Of a stretch of DNA of 41,947 nt, positions 8,791-17,319 are shown in pieces. Numbering within the stretch: position 1 is the stretch's first letter; each line of letters opens with the position of its first letter. Below the pieces are notes generated by a model that was not told the DNA's origin, ran no database searches, and saw nothing but the letters and a program-made list of their open reading frames with translations. A program made the translations under genes and the position numbers. Source of the stretch: an uncultured Lachnospiraceae bacterium (GTDB lineage Bacteria > Bacillota > Clostridia > Lachnospirales > Lachnospiraceae); assembly GCA_949287925.1 (NCBI GenBank), contig CASEIR010000015.1, positions 1-41,947 on the forward strand, given 5' to 3'.

Positions 8791-9860
8791 TATTTTGCTC
8801 CTTTCATCATATCCATAAAGCGGTCAAAAAGGTATCCGGAATCCTGAGGACCCGGACATGCCTCCGGATGGAACTGTACCGTAAAGATTTTCTTCCCTTC
8901 ATACACCAGACCTTCATTTGTACCATCGTTTACATTTACGAATGCTTCTCTGGCTATGGCAGGGTCCATAGTCGACGCATCCACCGCATACCCATGATTC
9001 TGTGAAGAAATATATACCCTGTCGTTACTCAAATCTTTCACCGGATGATTTCCGCCGCGATGCCCGTATTTTAACTTATATGTTTTTGCCCCATTCGCCA
9101 GCGCCATCAGTTGATGACCAAGACAAATCGCAAAAATAGGTATATTAGACTCATATAGTTTTTTTATTTCCTGGATAATTAATTCACAAGATGCCGGATC
9201 TCCGGGACCATTCGACAGCATAATCCCATCCGGTTTTGATTGAATAATGACATCCGCTGGTGTATCTGCTGGATAAACCGTCACTTCGCACCCGCGTTGA
9301 TGCAGAGATTTGGCAATATTATTCTTGGCTCCGAAATCCATCAAAGCTACTTTCGGCCCGTTTCCTTCTATGATGTATGAACAATCACAGGTAACTTCGG
9401 ACACAACGTCACCCACATTGTAAGCCTTCAGTTTCGGAATGATTTCTTCAAGATCATAATTCTCATTCGTTGTGATCATGCCATTCATGGTTCCCTTTTC
9501 TCTGAGAATCTTGGTAAGTGCACGTGTATCTATTCCGGCGATTCCGGGAACATCCTGCTTCTTCAAAAAGTCCTGAATTGTACCTTCACAGCGGAAATTA
9601 CTTGGTATCCTGGATAATTCCCTCACAATGTAACCGTCCGGCCAGGCTTTTTTTGATTCCATATCCGGCGTAATGCCATAATTGCCAATCAACGGATAGG
9701 TCATGACTACGGCTTGTCCGGCGTATGACGGATCTGTTAATACTTCCAGATAACCCGTCATCGAAGTATTAAACACTATTTCACTGATCATATCTCTTGT
9801 GGAACCAATACTTTTCCCGGAGAATACCGTTCCGTCTTCTAATATAAGAAATGCTTTCAT
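8790..9860 (-). CDS. carA: Carbamoyl-phosphate synthase small (glutaminase) subunit
   Basis: 356 residues from the preferred ATG 9860 (MKAFLILEDGTVFSG). An in-frame GTG at 9893 and an ATG at 9881 exist, but the family normally begins at this motif and AAAGGAAA lies just upstream. The N-terminal CPSase domain is followed by a class I glutamine amidotransferase domain. The catalytic Cys is in IFAICLGHQLMA, and the His-Glu pair is in VQFHPEACPGP. It hydrolyses glutamine and passes ammonia to CarB. Its long 5' region holds a promoter, an early terminator and further structure (10136-9938). Confidence 0.97.
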   Translation of the reverse strand: MKAFLILEDGTVFSGKSIGSTRDMISEIVFNTSMTGYLEVLTDPSYAGQAVVMTYPLIGNYGITPDMESKKAWPDGYIVRELSRIPSNFRCEGTIQDFLKKQDVPGIAGIDTRALTKILREKGTMNGMITTNENYDLEEIIPKLKAYNVGDVVSEVTCDCSYIIEGNGPKVALMDFGAKNNIAKSLHQRGCEVTVYPADTPADVIIQSKPDGIMLSNGPGDPASCELIIQEIKKLYESNIPIFAICLGHQLMALANGAKTYKLKYGHRGGNHPVKDLSNDRVYISSQNHGYAVDASTMDPAIAREAFVNVNDGTNEGLVYEGKKIFTVQFHPEACPGPQDSGYLFDRFMDMMKGAK

Positions 9861-9937
9861 ATATTTTCCTTTCCCTTCCATAATATTCAACACCTGCAGA
9901 TCCGTAATTCTGTTCTTTTATCTCCGGAAATGCCAAA

Positions 9938-10004
9938 AGCCACATTCCAGAATGTATAAGCGACCGCAAAGGTTTCAGGCAAGCCCGGGCTTTGACTCGT
10001 GGCT
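9938..10004 (-). other. Structured, apparently non-coding segment in the carA 5' region
   Basis: On the minus strand AGCCAC (10004-9999) pairs with GTGGCT (9943-9938), closing a 67-base domain. Inside it are the palindrome AAGCCCGGGCTT and the hairpin ACATTC-TG-GAATGT. A read-through frame crosses this segment and the terminator (10126-9887), but it has no start signal of its own and starts inside helD. This nested pairing suggests a folded RNA or conserved DNA element rather than a gene. No known riboswitch class is recognised. Confidence 0.4.
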
Positions 10005-10009
10005 GTCAT

Positions 10010-10040
10010 AAAAAAAGCAGTTTGTGCACACACAACTGCT
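10010..10040 (-). terminator. Early terminator (candidate attenuator) in the carA leader
   Basis: Minus strand: AGCAGTT (10040-10034) pairs with AACTGCT (10022-10016), extended by GTG/CAC after a one-base bulge, followed by seven T (10016-10010). It starts about 36 bases after the predicted transcription start and lies about 150 bases before the carA start codon. This is the geometry of a transcription attenuator, or of the end of a small RNA of about 65 nt. Confidence 0.65.
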
Positions 10041-10051
10041 CCCCTTACTGA

Positions 10052-10072
10052 TGCGGACCTCACGTCTCCACA
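10052..10072 (-). promoter_or_regulatory. 5' leader hairpin with a GUGAGG loop, upstream of the carA attenuator
   Basis: The RNA segment (10072-10052) folds as UGUG/CGCA plus GAC/GUC around a loop containing GUGAGG. PyrR-binding loops in pyrimidine leaders share a GNGAGG core, and carAB is a pyrimidine gene pair, so PyrR control is a reasonable guess. The flanking bases do not match the full PyrR consensus, so this is only a lead. Confidence 0.35.
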
Positions 10073-10082
10073 AATTGTAGAA

Positions 10083-10111
10083 ATTATACTACACATTGGA
10101 TAATATTTCAA
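10083..10111 (-). promoter_or_regulatory. Strong sigma-A promoter of carAB (or of its leader RNA)
   Basis: Minus strand: TTGAAA (10111-10106), 17-bp spacer, TATAAT (10088-10083). The predicted start is near 10076. A perfect palindrome at 10120-10136 lies just upstream. Confidence 0.85.
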
Positions 10112-10119
10112 CCCAATTT

Positions 10120-10136
10120 TTATCAAACGTTGATAA
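10120..10136. promoter_or_regulatory. Palindrome TTATCAAACGTTGATAA upstream of the carAB promoter
   Basis: 7-bp perfect arms around a 3-bp centre. It overlaps the last codons of helD (stop at 10123) and ends 9 bp before the carA -35. It may be an operator or part of the helD terminator, although there is no T-run. The arms are seen; the function is unknown. Confidence 0.4.
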
Positions 10137-12171
10137 TTATCCAGTCTGTATAAAACAGATACAGCTCATGTAAAGCACGTGTGGCTGTTATATATTCTGC
10201 CTGTTTCTGGATTCTACGTTTTTCTTTCGGAAATACGCCAAACACCTGGTCAAATTCAAGTCCTTTCGCGAGATAAAATGTGGTTACAATAAGTCCCTTT
10301 TCAAATCGTTCACTGTTCCGATTGATACAGACAGCATCTATCCCTGCATGAACTAATAAATCATAGATCATTTCTGCTGCCTGCTCTGTCATTGTGATGA
10401 GCGCAGCCGTCTCATATCCATTCTCTCCAAGATTTAATGCCGATCCAACAGCGGATACCACTTCCGTCACACAGCCAAATGCTTTCGTCTGCACCTCTTT
10501 CCCGTGACGATCCAGATATTCCAGTCCCTGAACCCCTCCTATCCGGGCCGCAAACGATGCGATTTCATAAGTGTTCCGGTAACTCTTGTCCATAAAAACC
10601 GCTCTCATTTCATTTTTGAAAATCTTCGGCAAAAAAGACATAACATCCTGATTATCGAAATCCATCGTCTGCATTTTGTCACCCAATATCGTCATCCTAC
10701 AGGAAAAAAGTTTTTTTAATATTTCAAACTGCAGATAAGAATAGTCCTGCATCTCATCAATTACCAGATGCTTAATCCTTCTCTGGGCAGAAGTTCCATA
10801 GAGCCGATATTTCAGATACAACATGGGATATACATCCTCGTACCGCAACTTTCTCTTTTCATACGGAACGTCCGGCAGCACAGGCCACCCCTGGTTTACC
10901 AATAGTTGATTGTAGATCTGATATAAATCTGTCAATTCATACATTCCAGTAAATTTCTGCCGGATAGGATCTAATTCCTCTTCTGTCAGTTCACGTCCAC
11001 TCATAGTTTCATATTCATCCACGCAGTATTCCATAATAGCCTGCATACGTGACAGCAGCGGTATATTCTGAAAACGGTCGTAAAACAGTCGAATCAGCTC
11101 CTCCTCGCTTTTATGATATCCTCTCCATCCGACATCTGCAAACTCCATAAGTTCATCTTCCAGAACAGTCAGAAATTCTTCCACGATTCCCAGAAAATCC
11201 CCGGACTGCTTCACAAGGTACCGCTGTACATCTTCTATCCGGTCCTCTTCTTTCATACTGCGCTCCAGTTGATCATACCGGTCTTCGCAATCTGCAGCAT
11301 AATCTCTTAATTCTTTATACGCAAACAGATCAAAACTCATCTCGCGGATATTCTCTTCCCCCAGTTCCGGAAGTATATGGGAAATATAATCCGCAAAAAT
11401 GCCATTAGGAGTAAGAACGAGTATATCTGATGATTTCAGGTTTTCTCTGTCATGGTAGAGAAGATACGCAATCCGGTGAAGCGCCACGGATGTCTTCCCA
11501 CTTCCCGCTCCGCCTTGAATTACCAGAATACGGTCCTTTTGATTACGGATGATTGTATTCTGCTCTCTCTGTATCGTCCGAACTATATTTTTTAATTTTA
11601 CATCTCCATCTTTCCCCAGTTCCTCTTTTAATATCTCATCATCAATCTTCAGATCACTCTCAAAACTGTATATCATACGACCGTTTCTGATCTTATACTG
11701 GCCTTTTCCGGTAACCTGTCCGGATATTATGCCGGATGGTGCTTCATACGATGCAGGTCCTCTGTCATAATCATAAAACAGACCGCTAACAGGCGCACGC
11801 CAGTCATAGACCAGCGGAATATCGCCCGCCTGCTCTGCAAAATTGCCGATTCCGATGTAAAACTTTTCCGCTTCTTCCTCTCCGTCATAACAGAAATCAA
11901 CGCGTCCAAAAAAGGGAGACTCCATCATCCGCAGCCATCTTTTCCGCAGCTTTTGCTTTTCTTGTGTATCACTGACCTGACGGAGCAAAGCCTGCTGATT
12001 ATCATAATCCTCATAGCCGTACTGATCCATTTCCGTATAATTCTGCCAATAATATTCATGCATACTCTCAATATCTTTCCGTCCCGCCTCGATGCTGTCT
12101 TCCAGCCGGCTCAGCCTATTTTTGATTTTAATAAGTAAATCTTCTAAAAAAACAATCCCTTGATCATCCAT
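10123..12171 (-). CDS. helD: HelD-like superfamily 1 helicase/ATPase (RNA polymerase-associated)
   Basis: 682 residues. A charged coiled-coil N-terminus (about 1-80) is followed by a UvrD/Rep-type ATPase core. Walker A is VIQGGAGSGKTSVALHR (about 217-233) and motif II is LVIDEMQDYSYLQF (about 470). Motif IV-VI regions lie near the C-terminus (TTFYLAKGLEFDQVFGVFP; ITATRALHELYLFYT). This matches HelD, which in Bacillus frees RNA polymerase from stalled or inactive complexes; the family usually runs about 680-770 residues. The ribosome binding site is AAAGG. It is transcribed away from the SpoIID-like gene. A general UvrD-like DNA helicase is the alternative. Confidence 0.85.
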   Translation of the reverse strand: MDDQGIVFLEDLLIKIKNRLSRLEDSIEAGRKDIESMHEYYWQNYTEMDQYGYEDYDNQQALLRQVSDTQEKQKLRKRWLRMMESPFFGRVDFCYDGEEEAEKFYIGIGNFAEQAGDIPLVYDWRAPVSGLFYDYDRGPASYEAPSGIISGQVTGKGQYKIRNGRMIYSFESDLKIDDEILKEELGKDGDVKLKNIVRTIQREQNTIIRNQKDRILVIQGGAGSGKTSVALHRIAYLLYHDRENLKSSDILVLTPNGIFADYISHILPELGEENIREMSFDLFAYKELRDYAADCEDRYDQLERSMKEEDRIEDVQRYLVKQSGDFLGIVEEFLTVLEDELMEFADVGWRGYHKSEEELIRLFYDRFQNIPLLSRMQAIMEYCVDEYETMSGRELTEEELDPIRQKFTGMYELTDLYQIYNQLLVNQGWPVLPDVPYEKRKLRYEDVYPMLYLKYRLYGTSAQRRIKHLVIDEMQDYSYLQFEILKKLFSCRMTILGDKMQTMDFDNQDVMSFLPKIFKNEMRAVFMDKSYRNTYEIASFAARIGGVQGLEYLDRHGKEVQTKAFGCVTEVVSAVGSALNLGENGYETAALITMTEQAAEMIYDLLVHAGIDAVCINRNSERFEKGLIVTTFYLAKGLEFDQVFGVFPKEKRRIQKQAEYITATRALHELYLFYTDWIIINV

Positions 12172-12220
12172 ATAATATCATGCCTTTCTGCTTTTTTGAG
12201 ATCATATTTAATTTTCCTCA

Positions 12221-12245
12221 CCTTTTACTTCTTCATTCATATAAT
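12221..12245 (+). promoter_or_regulatory. Possible sigma-K-type promoter of the SpoIID-like gene
   Basis: CATATAAT at 12238-12245 fits the sigma-K -10 (CATANNNT) and is close to the sigma-E -10. CACC ends at 12222, about 15 bp upstream, near the AC expected for sigma-K. TATAAT is present, but no sigma-A -35 is found at 17 bp. Suggestive only. Confidence 0.3.
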
Positions 12246-12276
12246 CATGATAAGAGAATATCTAAGAGGTACTGCT

Positions 12277-13542
12277 ATGAACAACATGACTGGAAATCAG
12301 TTTGACAGCCCGGACCAGGGGAGTCTGCAGATCAATCTCACATCTGACGTCAATGCCCGTCCGATCAGCGATGCAACTATCCGTATCTCCTATACCGGAA
12401 TTCCTGACAGTACACTGGAGGAATTAACCACGAACCGCTCCGGTCAGACTGAAACGGTCGAACTGAAGGCCCCTCCTTTGGAGTATAGTCTCACCCCGGA
12501 TACAGAGGAACAACCCTATTCTGAATATACCTTGCAGATCGATGCTCCCGGATATGAATCCATAAGTATCGCAGGTGTAGAAATCCTGCCCACCGTAAAA
12601 GCAATTCAGAATGTCGCCATGAAACCGGTCGATATTCCCCATTCTTCCGAGGAAGTCTTTGTCATACCTGCCCATACCCTCTACGGTACTTATCCTCCCA
12701 AAATTCCAGAAGCTGAAGTAAAACCCACCAATGAAACCGGTGAAATTGTATTGAGCCGTGTCGTCGTGCCTGAGTATATTGTGGTCCATGATGGCAGTCC
12801 CCGGGACTCCACCGCTAAAAACTACTATGTAAAATACAAAGACTATATCAAAAATGTGGCATCCAGCGAGATCTACGCCACCTGGCCCGCCGATACGATC
12901 CGCGCAAACATCCTTGCCATTATGTCGTTTACATTGAACCGGGTTTATACAGAATGGTACCGGAATATGGGTTACGACTTTACCATCACTTCTTCTACCG
13001 CATTCGATCACAAATGGATCCCGGAACGCAACATCTATGATACCATATCTCCCATCGTGGACGAACTATTCACCAACTATCTTTCCCGTCCAGGCGTACG
13101 CCAGCCGATTCTGACCCAGTACTGTGACGGAAGTCAGGTGCAATGTCCTGACTGGATGACACAATGGGGTTCCAAAGCTCTAGGTGACAAAGGATACAGC
13201 GCTATTGAGATCCTACGTTATTATTATGGCGACGATCTGTACATCAACACTGCGGAATCCATATCCGGTATCCCTTCTTCCTGGCCTGGCTATAATCTAG
13301 AGCGGGGCTCCACCGGAAGTAAAGTACGACAGATGCAAGAAGAACTGAACGTAATTGCCGGCGCATATCCGGCACTTCCAAAAATAAATGCCGACGGCAT
13401 CTATGGACCAGCCACAGAAGCCGCCGTACGCAAATTCCAGTCTGTATTCGGCCTTCCGACCACCGGTATCGTAGATTACCCTACCTGGTATAAAATATCG
13501 GAAATCTATGTGGGTGTATCCAGAATCGCTGAGTTAAACTAA
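12277..13542 (+). CDS. SpoIID-like domain protein with C-terminal peptidoglycan-binding domain
   Basis: 421 residues from ATG 12277, chosen because AGAGG lies 8 bases upstream; the frame opens earlier (12160) but that part overlaps the helD start. Residues about 12-115 look like a beta-sandwich of carboxypeptidase-regulatory type (SDATIRISYTG). Residues about 190-350 resemble SpoIID/LytB amidase-enhancer proteins (YIKNVASSEIYATWP, then ANILAIMSFTLNRVY and TQWGSKALGDKGYSAIEIL). The C-terminus (about 350-410; LERGSTGSKVRQMQEEL, INADGIYGPATEAAVRKFQ) is a PG_binding_1 domain. There is no signal peptide from this start. A role in the spore cortex or engulfment-stage wall is inferred from the domains and the CATA-type -10. 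Confidence 0.7.
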   Translation: MNNMTGNQFDSPDQGSLQINLTSDVNARPISDATIRISYTGIPDSTLEELTTNRSGQTETVELKAPPLEYSLTPDTEEQPYSEYTLQIDAPGYESISIAGVEILPTVKAIQNVAMKPVDIPHSSEEVFVIPAHTLYGTYPPKIPEAEVKPTNETGEIVLSRVVVPEYIVVHDGSPRDSTAKNYYVKYKDYIKNVASSEIYATWPADTIRANILAIMSFTLNRVYTEWYRNMGYDFTITSSTAFDHKWIPERNIYDTISPIVDELFTNYLSRPGVRQPILTQYCDGSQVQCPDWMTQWGSKALGDKGYSAIEILRYYYGDDLYINTAESISGIPSSWPGYNLERGSTGSKVRQMQEELNVIAGAYPALPKINADGIYGPATEAAVRKFQSVFGLPTTGIVDYPTWYKISEIYVGVSRIAELN

Positions 13543-13548
13543 CCATGT

Positions 13549-14580
13549 TTAAAAAAATACTCTCTGTATGTCATTATACATGACAAACACCATCAGTATC
13601 ATCAGAAATATGATTCCAACCAGATGAACATACCCCTCTTTTTCCGGTGAAACACGCTTGCGGCGGATGACTTCCAGAAACAGAAATATCAGTCGTCCGC
13701 CGTCCAGAGCCGGTAATGGCAGAAGATTCATCACTCCTAAATTGGCCGACAAAAGGATTGCCAGATTCAGCATTTGCCCAAAAACAATGACTGCTCCATA
13801 GGACCTGCTTTCCTGATAAGCCGTATCTACAACATCTACGATTCCCACCGGCCCAGACAACTGGTCTATTCCGATCTTTCCTGTCACCAGCATCTTCAGG
13901 CTTTCCACCGTAATCTGGATCCAGTATTTCACCTCATAACTTCCATATTGCAGCGCCGTCAGAATATTTGCTTCCGTATTTCCGTTGCTGCCAATGCCAA
14001 TTCTTTCATATCCAAGATCTTCATCCATTACAGGAGTCAATACAGTCGACTTTTTCACACCGTCTCTTTCATAGACAATCCTAACATCTTCTCCCTGATG
14101 AAACTGAAGATATGCAGATACCTCTCTATAGATATGCACTTTCTGGTCGCCGATCTCAAGAATGCGGTCGCCAGCTTTCATTCCGGCTTCCGCAGCCGGA
14201 TATCCTTCTTCTACCGCTCCCAGAACCGGTTCATCATAACCGAACATCCCAACCAGAATCACAGCAAATATAAACGCCAGTATAAAGTTAAAGACGGGGC
14301 CGGCTGCAATGACACTGATCCTTGCCCATACAGATTTGTTATTAAAATTATTCGGAGAATCCGTAGCCTCCTCATCCTCTCCCATCATACACGAACCGCC
14401 TAATGGAAGAAGTTTCAGGCAGTATACGGTTCCTTTATATTCCTTCTGTACTAATATAGGACCCATTCCAATAGCAAATTCCGTTACATCGATCCCATTC
14501 TTTTTCGCCAGTGCAAAATGTCCCAGCTCGTGAAAAAAAACGATAAAGCTGAATAATATCAGCGCTAATATAATTCCCAA
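13549..14580 (-). CDS. rseP: Site-2 membrane metalloprotease (RseP/RasP family)
   Basis: 343 residues. The zinc motif HELGH (about 18-22, in FFHELGHFALAKK) lies in the first membrane helix. A PDZ domain occupies about 115-190 (VEEGYPAAEAGMKAGDRILEIGD), and the second metal-site motif region NLLPLPALDGGRL comes near 290. It cleaves anti-sigma factors and signal peptides inside the membrane. The start codon is TTG 14580. AGGAGG lies 5 bases before it and is formed by the last two Arg codons of dxr, so the gene is tightly coupled to dxr. It is the last gene of the pyrH operon and is convergent with the SpoIID-like gene, with only 6 bp between the stops. Confidence 0.93.
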   Translation of the reverse strand: MGIILALILFSFIVFFHELGHFALAKKNGIDVTEFAIGMGPILVQKEYKGTVYCLKLLPLGGSCMMGEDEEATDSPNNFNNKSVWARISVIAAGPVFNFILAFIFAVILVGMFGYDEPVLGAVEEGYPAAEAGMKAGDRILEIGDQKVHIYREVSAYLQFHQGEDVRIVYERDGVKKSTVLTPVMDEDLGYERIGIGSNGNTEANILTALQYGSYEVKYWIQITVESLKMLVTGKIGIDQLSGPVGIVDVVDTAYQESRSYGAVIVFGQMLNLAILLSANLGVMNLLPLPALDGGRLIFLFLEVIRRKRVSPEKEGYVHLVGIIFLMILMVFVMYNDIQRVFF

Positions 14581-14582
14581 AC

Positions 14583-15725
14583 CTACCTCCTGCTGTTAAT
14601 TCGATCATAGGTTGCTGCTTCGGTTTCCAATATCTGTTCCAGAGTCGGGTGTTCAATCACTTTATGAGCGCGGATACAATCCTCGATAATCTCTGTAATT
14701 TCCAGATATTTAATCTGCCGCTTCAGAAATTGGCTGACTGCCAGCTCATTTGCCGCATTGTAAACAGTAGGAAGAGAACCGCCTCTCCTTCCTGCTATAT
14801 ACGCCAGTTTTAATCCGTAAAAGGTATCCATATCCGGCTCCTCAAAATCCAGATGTCTCAGTTTCCAGAAATCAACCCGATCCCCGGGCAGATACCGTCT
14901 TTCTGGATAATAGAGCGCATACTGGATCGGGAGCTTCATATCCGGGGTCCCTAATTCCGCCAGAACTGCTCCATCCACATATTCAACCATAGAGTGAATG
15001 ATGCTCTGTGGCTGCACCACTACCTGAATCTGGTCTACATCCACGTCAAACAGCCATTTTGCCTCGATCACTTCCAGTCCTTTATTCACCATAGTCGAAG
15101 AATCAATCGTAATTTTCTGTCCCATGGACCAGTTGGGATGTTTCAACGCATCCTCTACCGTTACTTCCATCAGCTGTTCTTGTGTACGGCCACGGAAAGG
15201 GCCGCCTGACGCGGTCAGCAGGATTTTATGAATCGCTTTTCTGTCATTCCCCTGCAGGGACTGAAAAATCGCACTGTGTTCACTGTCTACAGGCAGAATG
15301 GATACCTGATGTTCCTTTGCCAGAGGCATAATTAAATGACCGGCTGTCACTAACGTTTCTTTATTAGCCAGAGCAATATGTTTTCCGGATTTAATCGCCT
15401 CAATCGTAGGACGGATTCCAATCATGCCAACAATCGCCGTAACTAGTATTTCCGCGCCCTGCATGGTTGATACCTGAATCAATCCATCCATTCCCTCCAC
15501 GACTTCTGTATCTGTATCCGCAATTCGAACTCGAAGCTCCTTTGCCTTTTCTTCTGTCCATACAGCTGCGATTCTCGGGCGGAACTCCCGGATCTGTTCT
15601 TCCAGAAGTGAAATATTGCTGCCTGCAGCAATCCCAAGCACTTCAATATCTCCATTTTCTCTGACTACATCCAGAGTCTGCGTGCCGATTGAACCGGTAG
15701 AACCTAATATGGCAATTTTTTTCAT
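14583..15725 (-). CDS. dxr: 1-deoxy-D-xylulose 5-phosphate reductoisomerase
   Basis: 380 residues, the normal length. The N-terminal NADPH-binding fold starts MKKIAILGSTGSIGTQTLDV. The catalytic and metal-binding region includes LLPVDSEHSAIFQ, ASGGPFRG and MNKG-type loop VNKGLEVIEA, and the C-terminal helical domain follows. It makes 2-C-methyl-D-erythritol 4-phosphate, the committed step of the MEP isoprenoid pathway, which supplies the precursors of undecaprenyl phosphate used with UppS two genes upstream. It lies 22 bp after cdsA and 2 bp before rseP. Confidence 0.97.
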   Translation of the reverse strand: MKKIAILGSTGSIGTQTLDVVRENGDIEVLGIAAGSNISLLEEQIREFRPRIAAVWTEEKAKELRVRIADTDTEVVEGMDGLIQVSTMQGAEILVTAIVGMIGIRPTIEAIKSGKHIALANKETLVTAGHLIMPLAKEHQVSILPVDSEHSAIFQSLQGNDRKAIHKILLTASGGPFRGRTQEQLMEVTVEDALKHPNWSMGQKITIDSSTMVNKGLEVIEAKWLFDVDVDQIQVVVQPQSIIHSMVEYVDGAVLAELGTPDMKLPIQYALYYPERRYLPGDRVDFWKLRHLDFEEPDMDTFYGLKLAYIAGRRGGSLPTVYNAANELAVSQFLKRQIKYLEITEIIEDCIRAHKVIEHPTLEQILETEAATYDRINSRR

Positions 15726-15747
15726 AAGCCACCTCTTTCTTACTCAA

Positions 15748-16542
15748 TTATATGACAGTCGCCAGATAATAAATCACCGGCGCAGTAAAGATTACACTGT
15801 CAAATCGATCCAAAACCCCCCCATGTCCTGGTATTAACCGGCCGTAATCCTTAATATCGTGATTACGCTTAATTGCCGATGCCGCCAGATCTCCGATCTG
15901 TGAAATAGCGCCGCCTGCCGCGCAAATAACCGCACAGGATAAGGGTGCCGCCTGCGCGTTTCCCCATTGATTCATAGCCAATGCAAACAATGCTCCCAGC
16001 AGAGCAGCTCCGGCAATGCCGCCGATGCCCCCCTCGATTGATTTTTTCGGACTTAGTTTTGGGGCCATTTTATGCTTTCCAATCAGCATCCCCACACAGT
16101 AAGCACAGGTATCGCATCCCCAGGAGCTTAAAAAAATCAGCCATACCATCACGCCTCCTCCTGGCAGCATGCGAGTCTGATACACATATGAAAGCATCAC
16201 CGCAACATAAAACAATCCAAAATAGACAGTCATAACCTGTTCAGATTTAAAGCATGGAAATGTGAAAACATACACTGCCATCAGGCAGACAAGAAACAAA
16301 ATTGAGAGCATTGGAAAATATTCCATACGCTTACACAGAAGCAGCGCATAATAACATACTGCCGCCAGATATCCGACTACGCCAAGAATCTTTTTATCAG
16401 CATCCACCACCTGATACAGTTCATGCATTCCAATCAGGCTGATAACGCCGAGAAGTCCAAACAGCACATAGCCTCCATATCCAACCGTGGCAATCAACAC
16501 GATCACAAGCACAATTCCACTCAAAAGCCTTGTTTTAAACAT
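15748..16542 (-). CDS. cdsA: Phosphatidate cytidylyltransferase (CDP-diglyceride synthase)
   Basis: 264 residues with about eight membrane helices and the CDS signature near the C-terminus (SAIKRNHDIKDYGRLIPGHG then GVLDRFDS). It makes CDP-diacylglycerol from CTP and phosphatidic acid for phospholipid synthesis. ATG 16542 overlaps the uppS stop by 8 bases and GGAGG lies 8 bases upstream within uppS, so the two are translationally coupled. Confidence 0.96.
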   Translation of the reverse strand: MFKTRLLSGIVLVIVLIATVGYGGYVLFGLLGVISLIGMHELYQVVDADKKILGVVGYLAAVCYYALLLCKRMEYFPMLSILFLVCLMAVYVFTFPCFKSEQVMTVYFGLFYVAVMLSYVYQTRMLPGGGVMVWLIFLSSWGCDTCAYCVGMLIGKHKMAPKLSPKKSIEGGIGGIAGAALLGALFALAMNQWGNAQAAPLSCAVICAAGGAISQIGDLAASAIKRNHDIKDYGRLIPGHGGVLDRFDSVIFTAPVIYYLATVI

Positions 16543-17254
16543 GTTCCGTTTCCTCCTTCACTCCGCCAAAGCGCCGGTCTCTTCTGTTATACTGTTCAAT
16601 CGCCCGTTGAAGTTCTTCTTTTGTAAAATCAGGCCACAGTACATCGGTAAAATAAAATTCAGTATATGCCAGCTGCCATAGCAGATAGTTGGACAATCTC
16701 TGTTCTCCGCTGGTCCGGATTAAAAGATCCGGGTCTGGAATGCCGTGAGTATCCAAATAACTCTCTATCACTGTTTCATCTATCTGTTCCGGCTTCAGCC
16801 TTTTCTCAGCGCAATCAGCTGCCAGTCTTTTGACCGCGCGGGTAATCTCGTCCCTGCTCCCATAATTGATGGCAATCTGGAAATTCAGGCCTCCATTATT
16901 CTTCGTTGCTTCCTGCAGTTCCAGTATTCTGTTCCGGATATCGTCATCCAGTCCCATAAGATCCCCAAGGACCCGGACTTTCATATCATTTTTGGCTGCC
17001 GTTTTCAGACAGGTTTTCATATAATTCCGAAGCAATTTCATCAACGCGTCAACTTCATCTTGGGAACGATTCCAATTTTCCGTTGAAAATGCATATACTG
17101 TCAGGTATTTGATCCCCATCCGGTAAGCATCTTCGCAAATTCTCTCCACGTTCTTACTTCCCTGCACATGTCCGTAATTACGCGGCATTCCCTTGGATCT
17201 GGCCCATCGCCCGTTTCCATCCAGAATGATTGCCACGTGCTGTGGTATCTTCAT
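16535..17254 (-). CDS. uppS: Undecaprenyl diphosphate synthase (isoprenyl transferase)
   Basis: 239 residues from ATG 17254 (MKIPQHVAIILDGNGRWAR). An upstream extension of 22 codons is possible, but GGAGGGAGA precedes this ATG and family members begin here. Conserved elements are LDGNGRWA with the catalytic Asp, YAFSTENWNRS, and the C-terminal DLLIRTSGEQRLSNYLLWQ. It adds isopentenyl units to farnesyl diphosphate to build the C55 carrier for cell wall synthesis. It lies 65 bp downstream of frr. Confidence 0.96.
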   Translation of the reverse strand: MKIPQHVAIILDGNGRWARSKGMPRNYGHVQGSKNVERICEDAYRMGIKYLTVYAFSTENWNRSQDEVDALMKLLRNYMKTCLKTAAKNDMKVRVLGDLMGLDDDIRNRILELQEATKNNGGLNFQIAINYGSRDEITRAVKRLAADCAEKRLKPEQIDETVIESYLDTHGIPDPDLLIRTSGEQRLSNYLLWQLAYTEFYFTDVLWPDFTKEELQRAIEQYNRRDRRFGGVKEETEHV

Positions 17255-17319
17255 ATGACTATTCTCCCTCCGCAAACATAAGGACAGATCAGGTGTCCTC
17301 CAGATCTGCCCCCTCTTCA

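Noticed and set aside
9887-10126. 79-codon minus-strand ORF across the carA leader
   Set aside because: It begins inside helD, has no ribosome site and crosses the terminator. The segment is better explained as structured non-coding DNA or RNA.
12424-13011. 195-codon minus-strand ORF opposite the SpoIID-like gene
   Set aside because: The plus-strand frame has recognisable domains and a ribosome site. The antisense protein has no family features and is a shadow frame.
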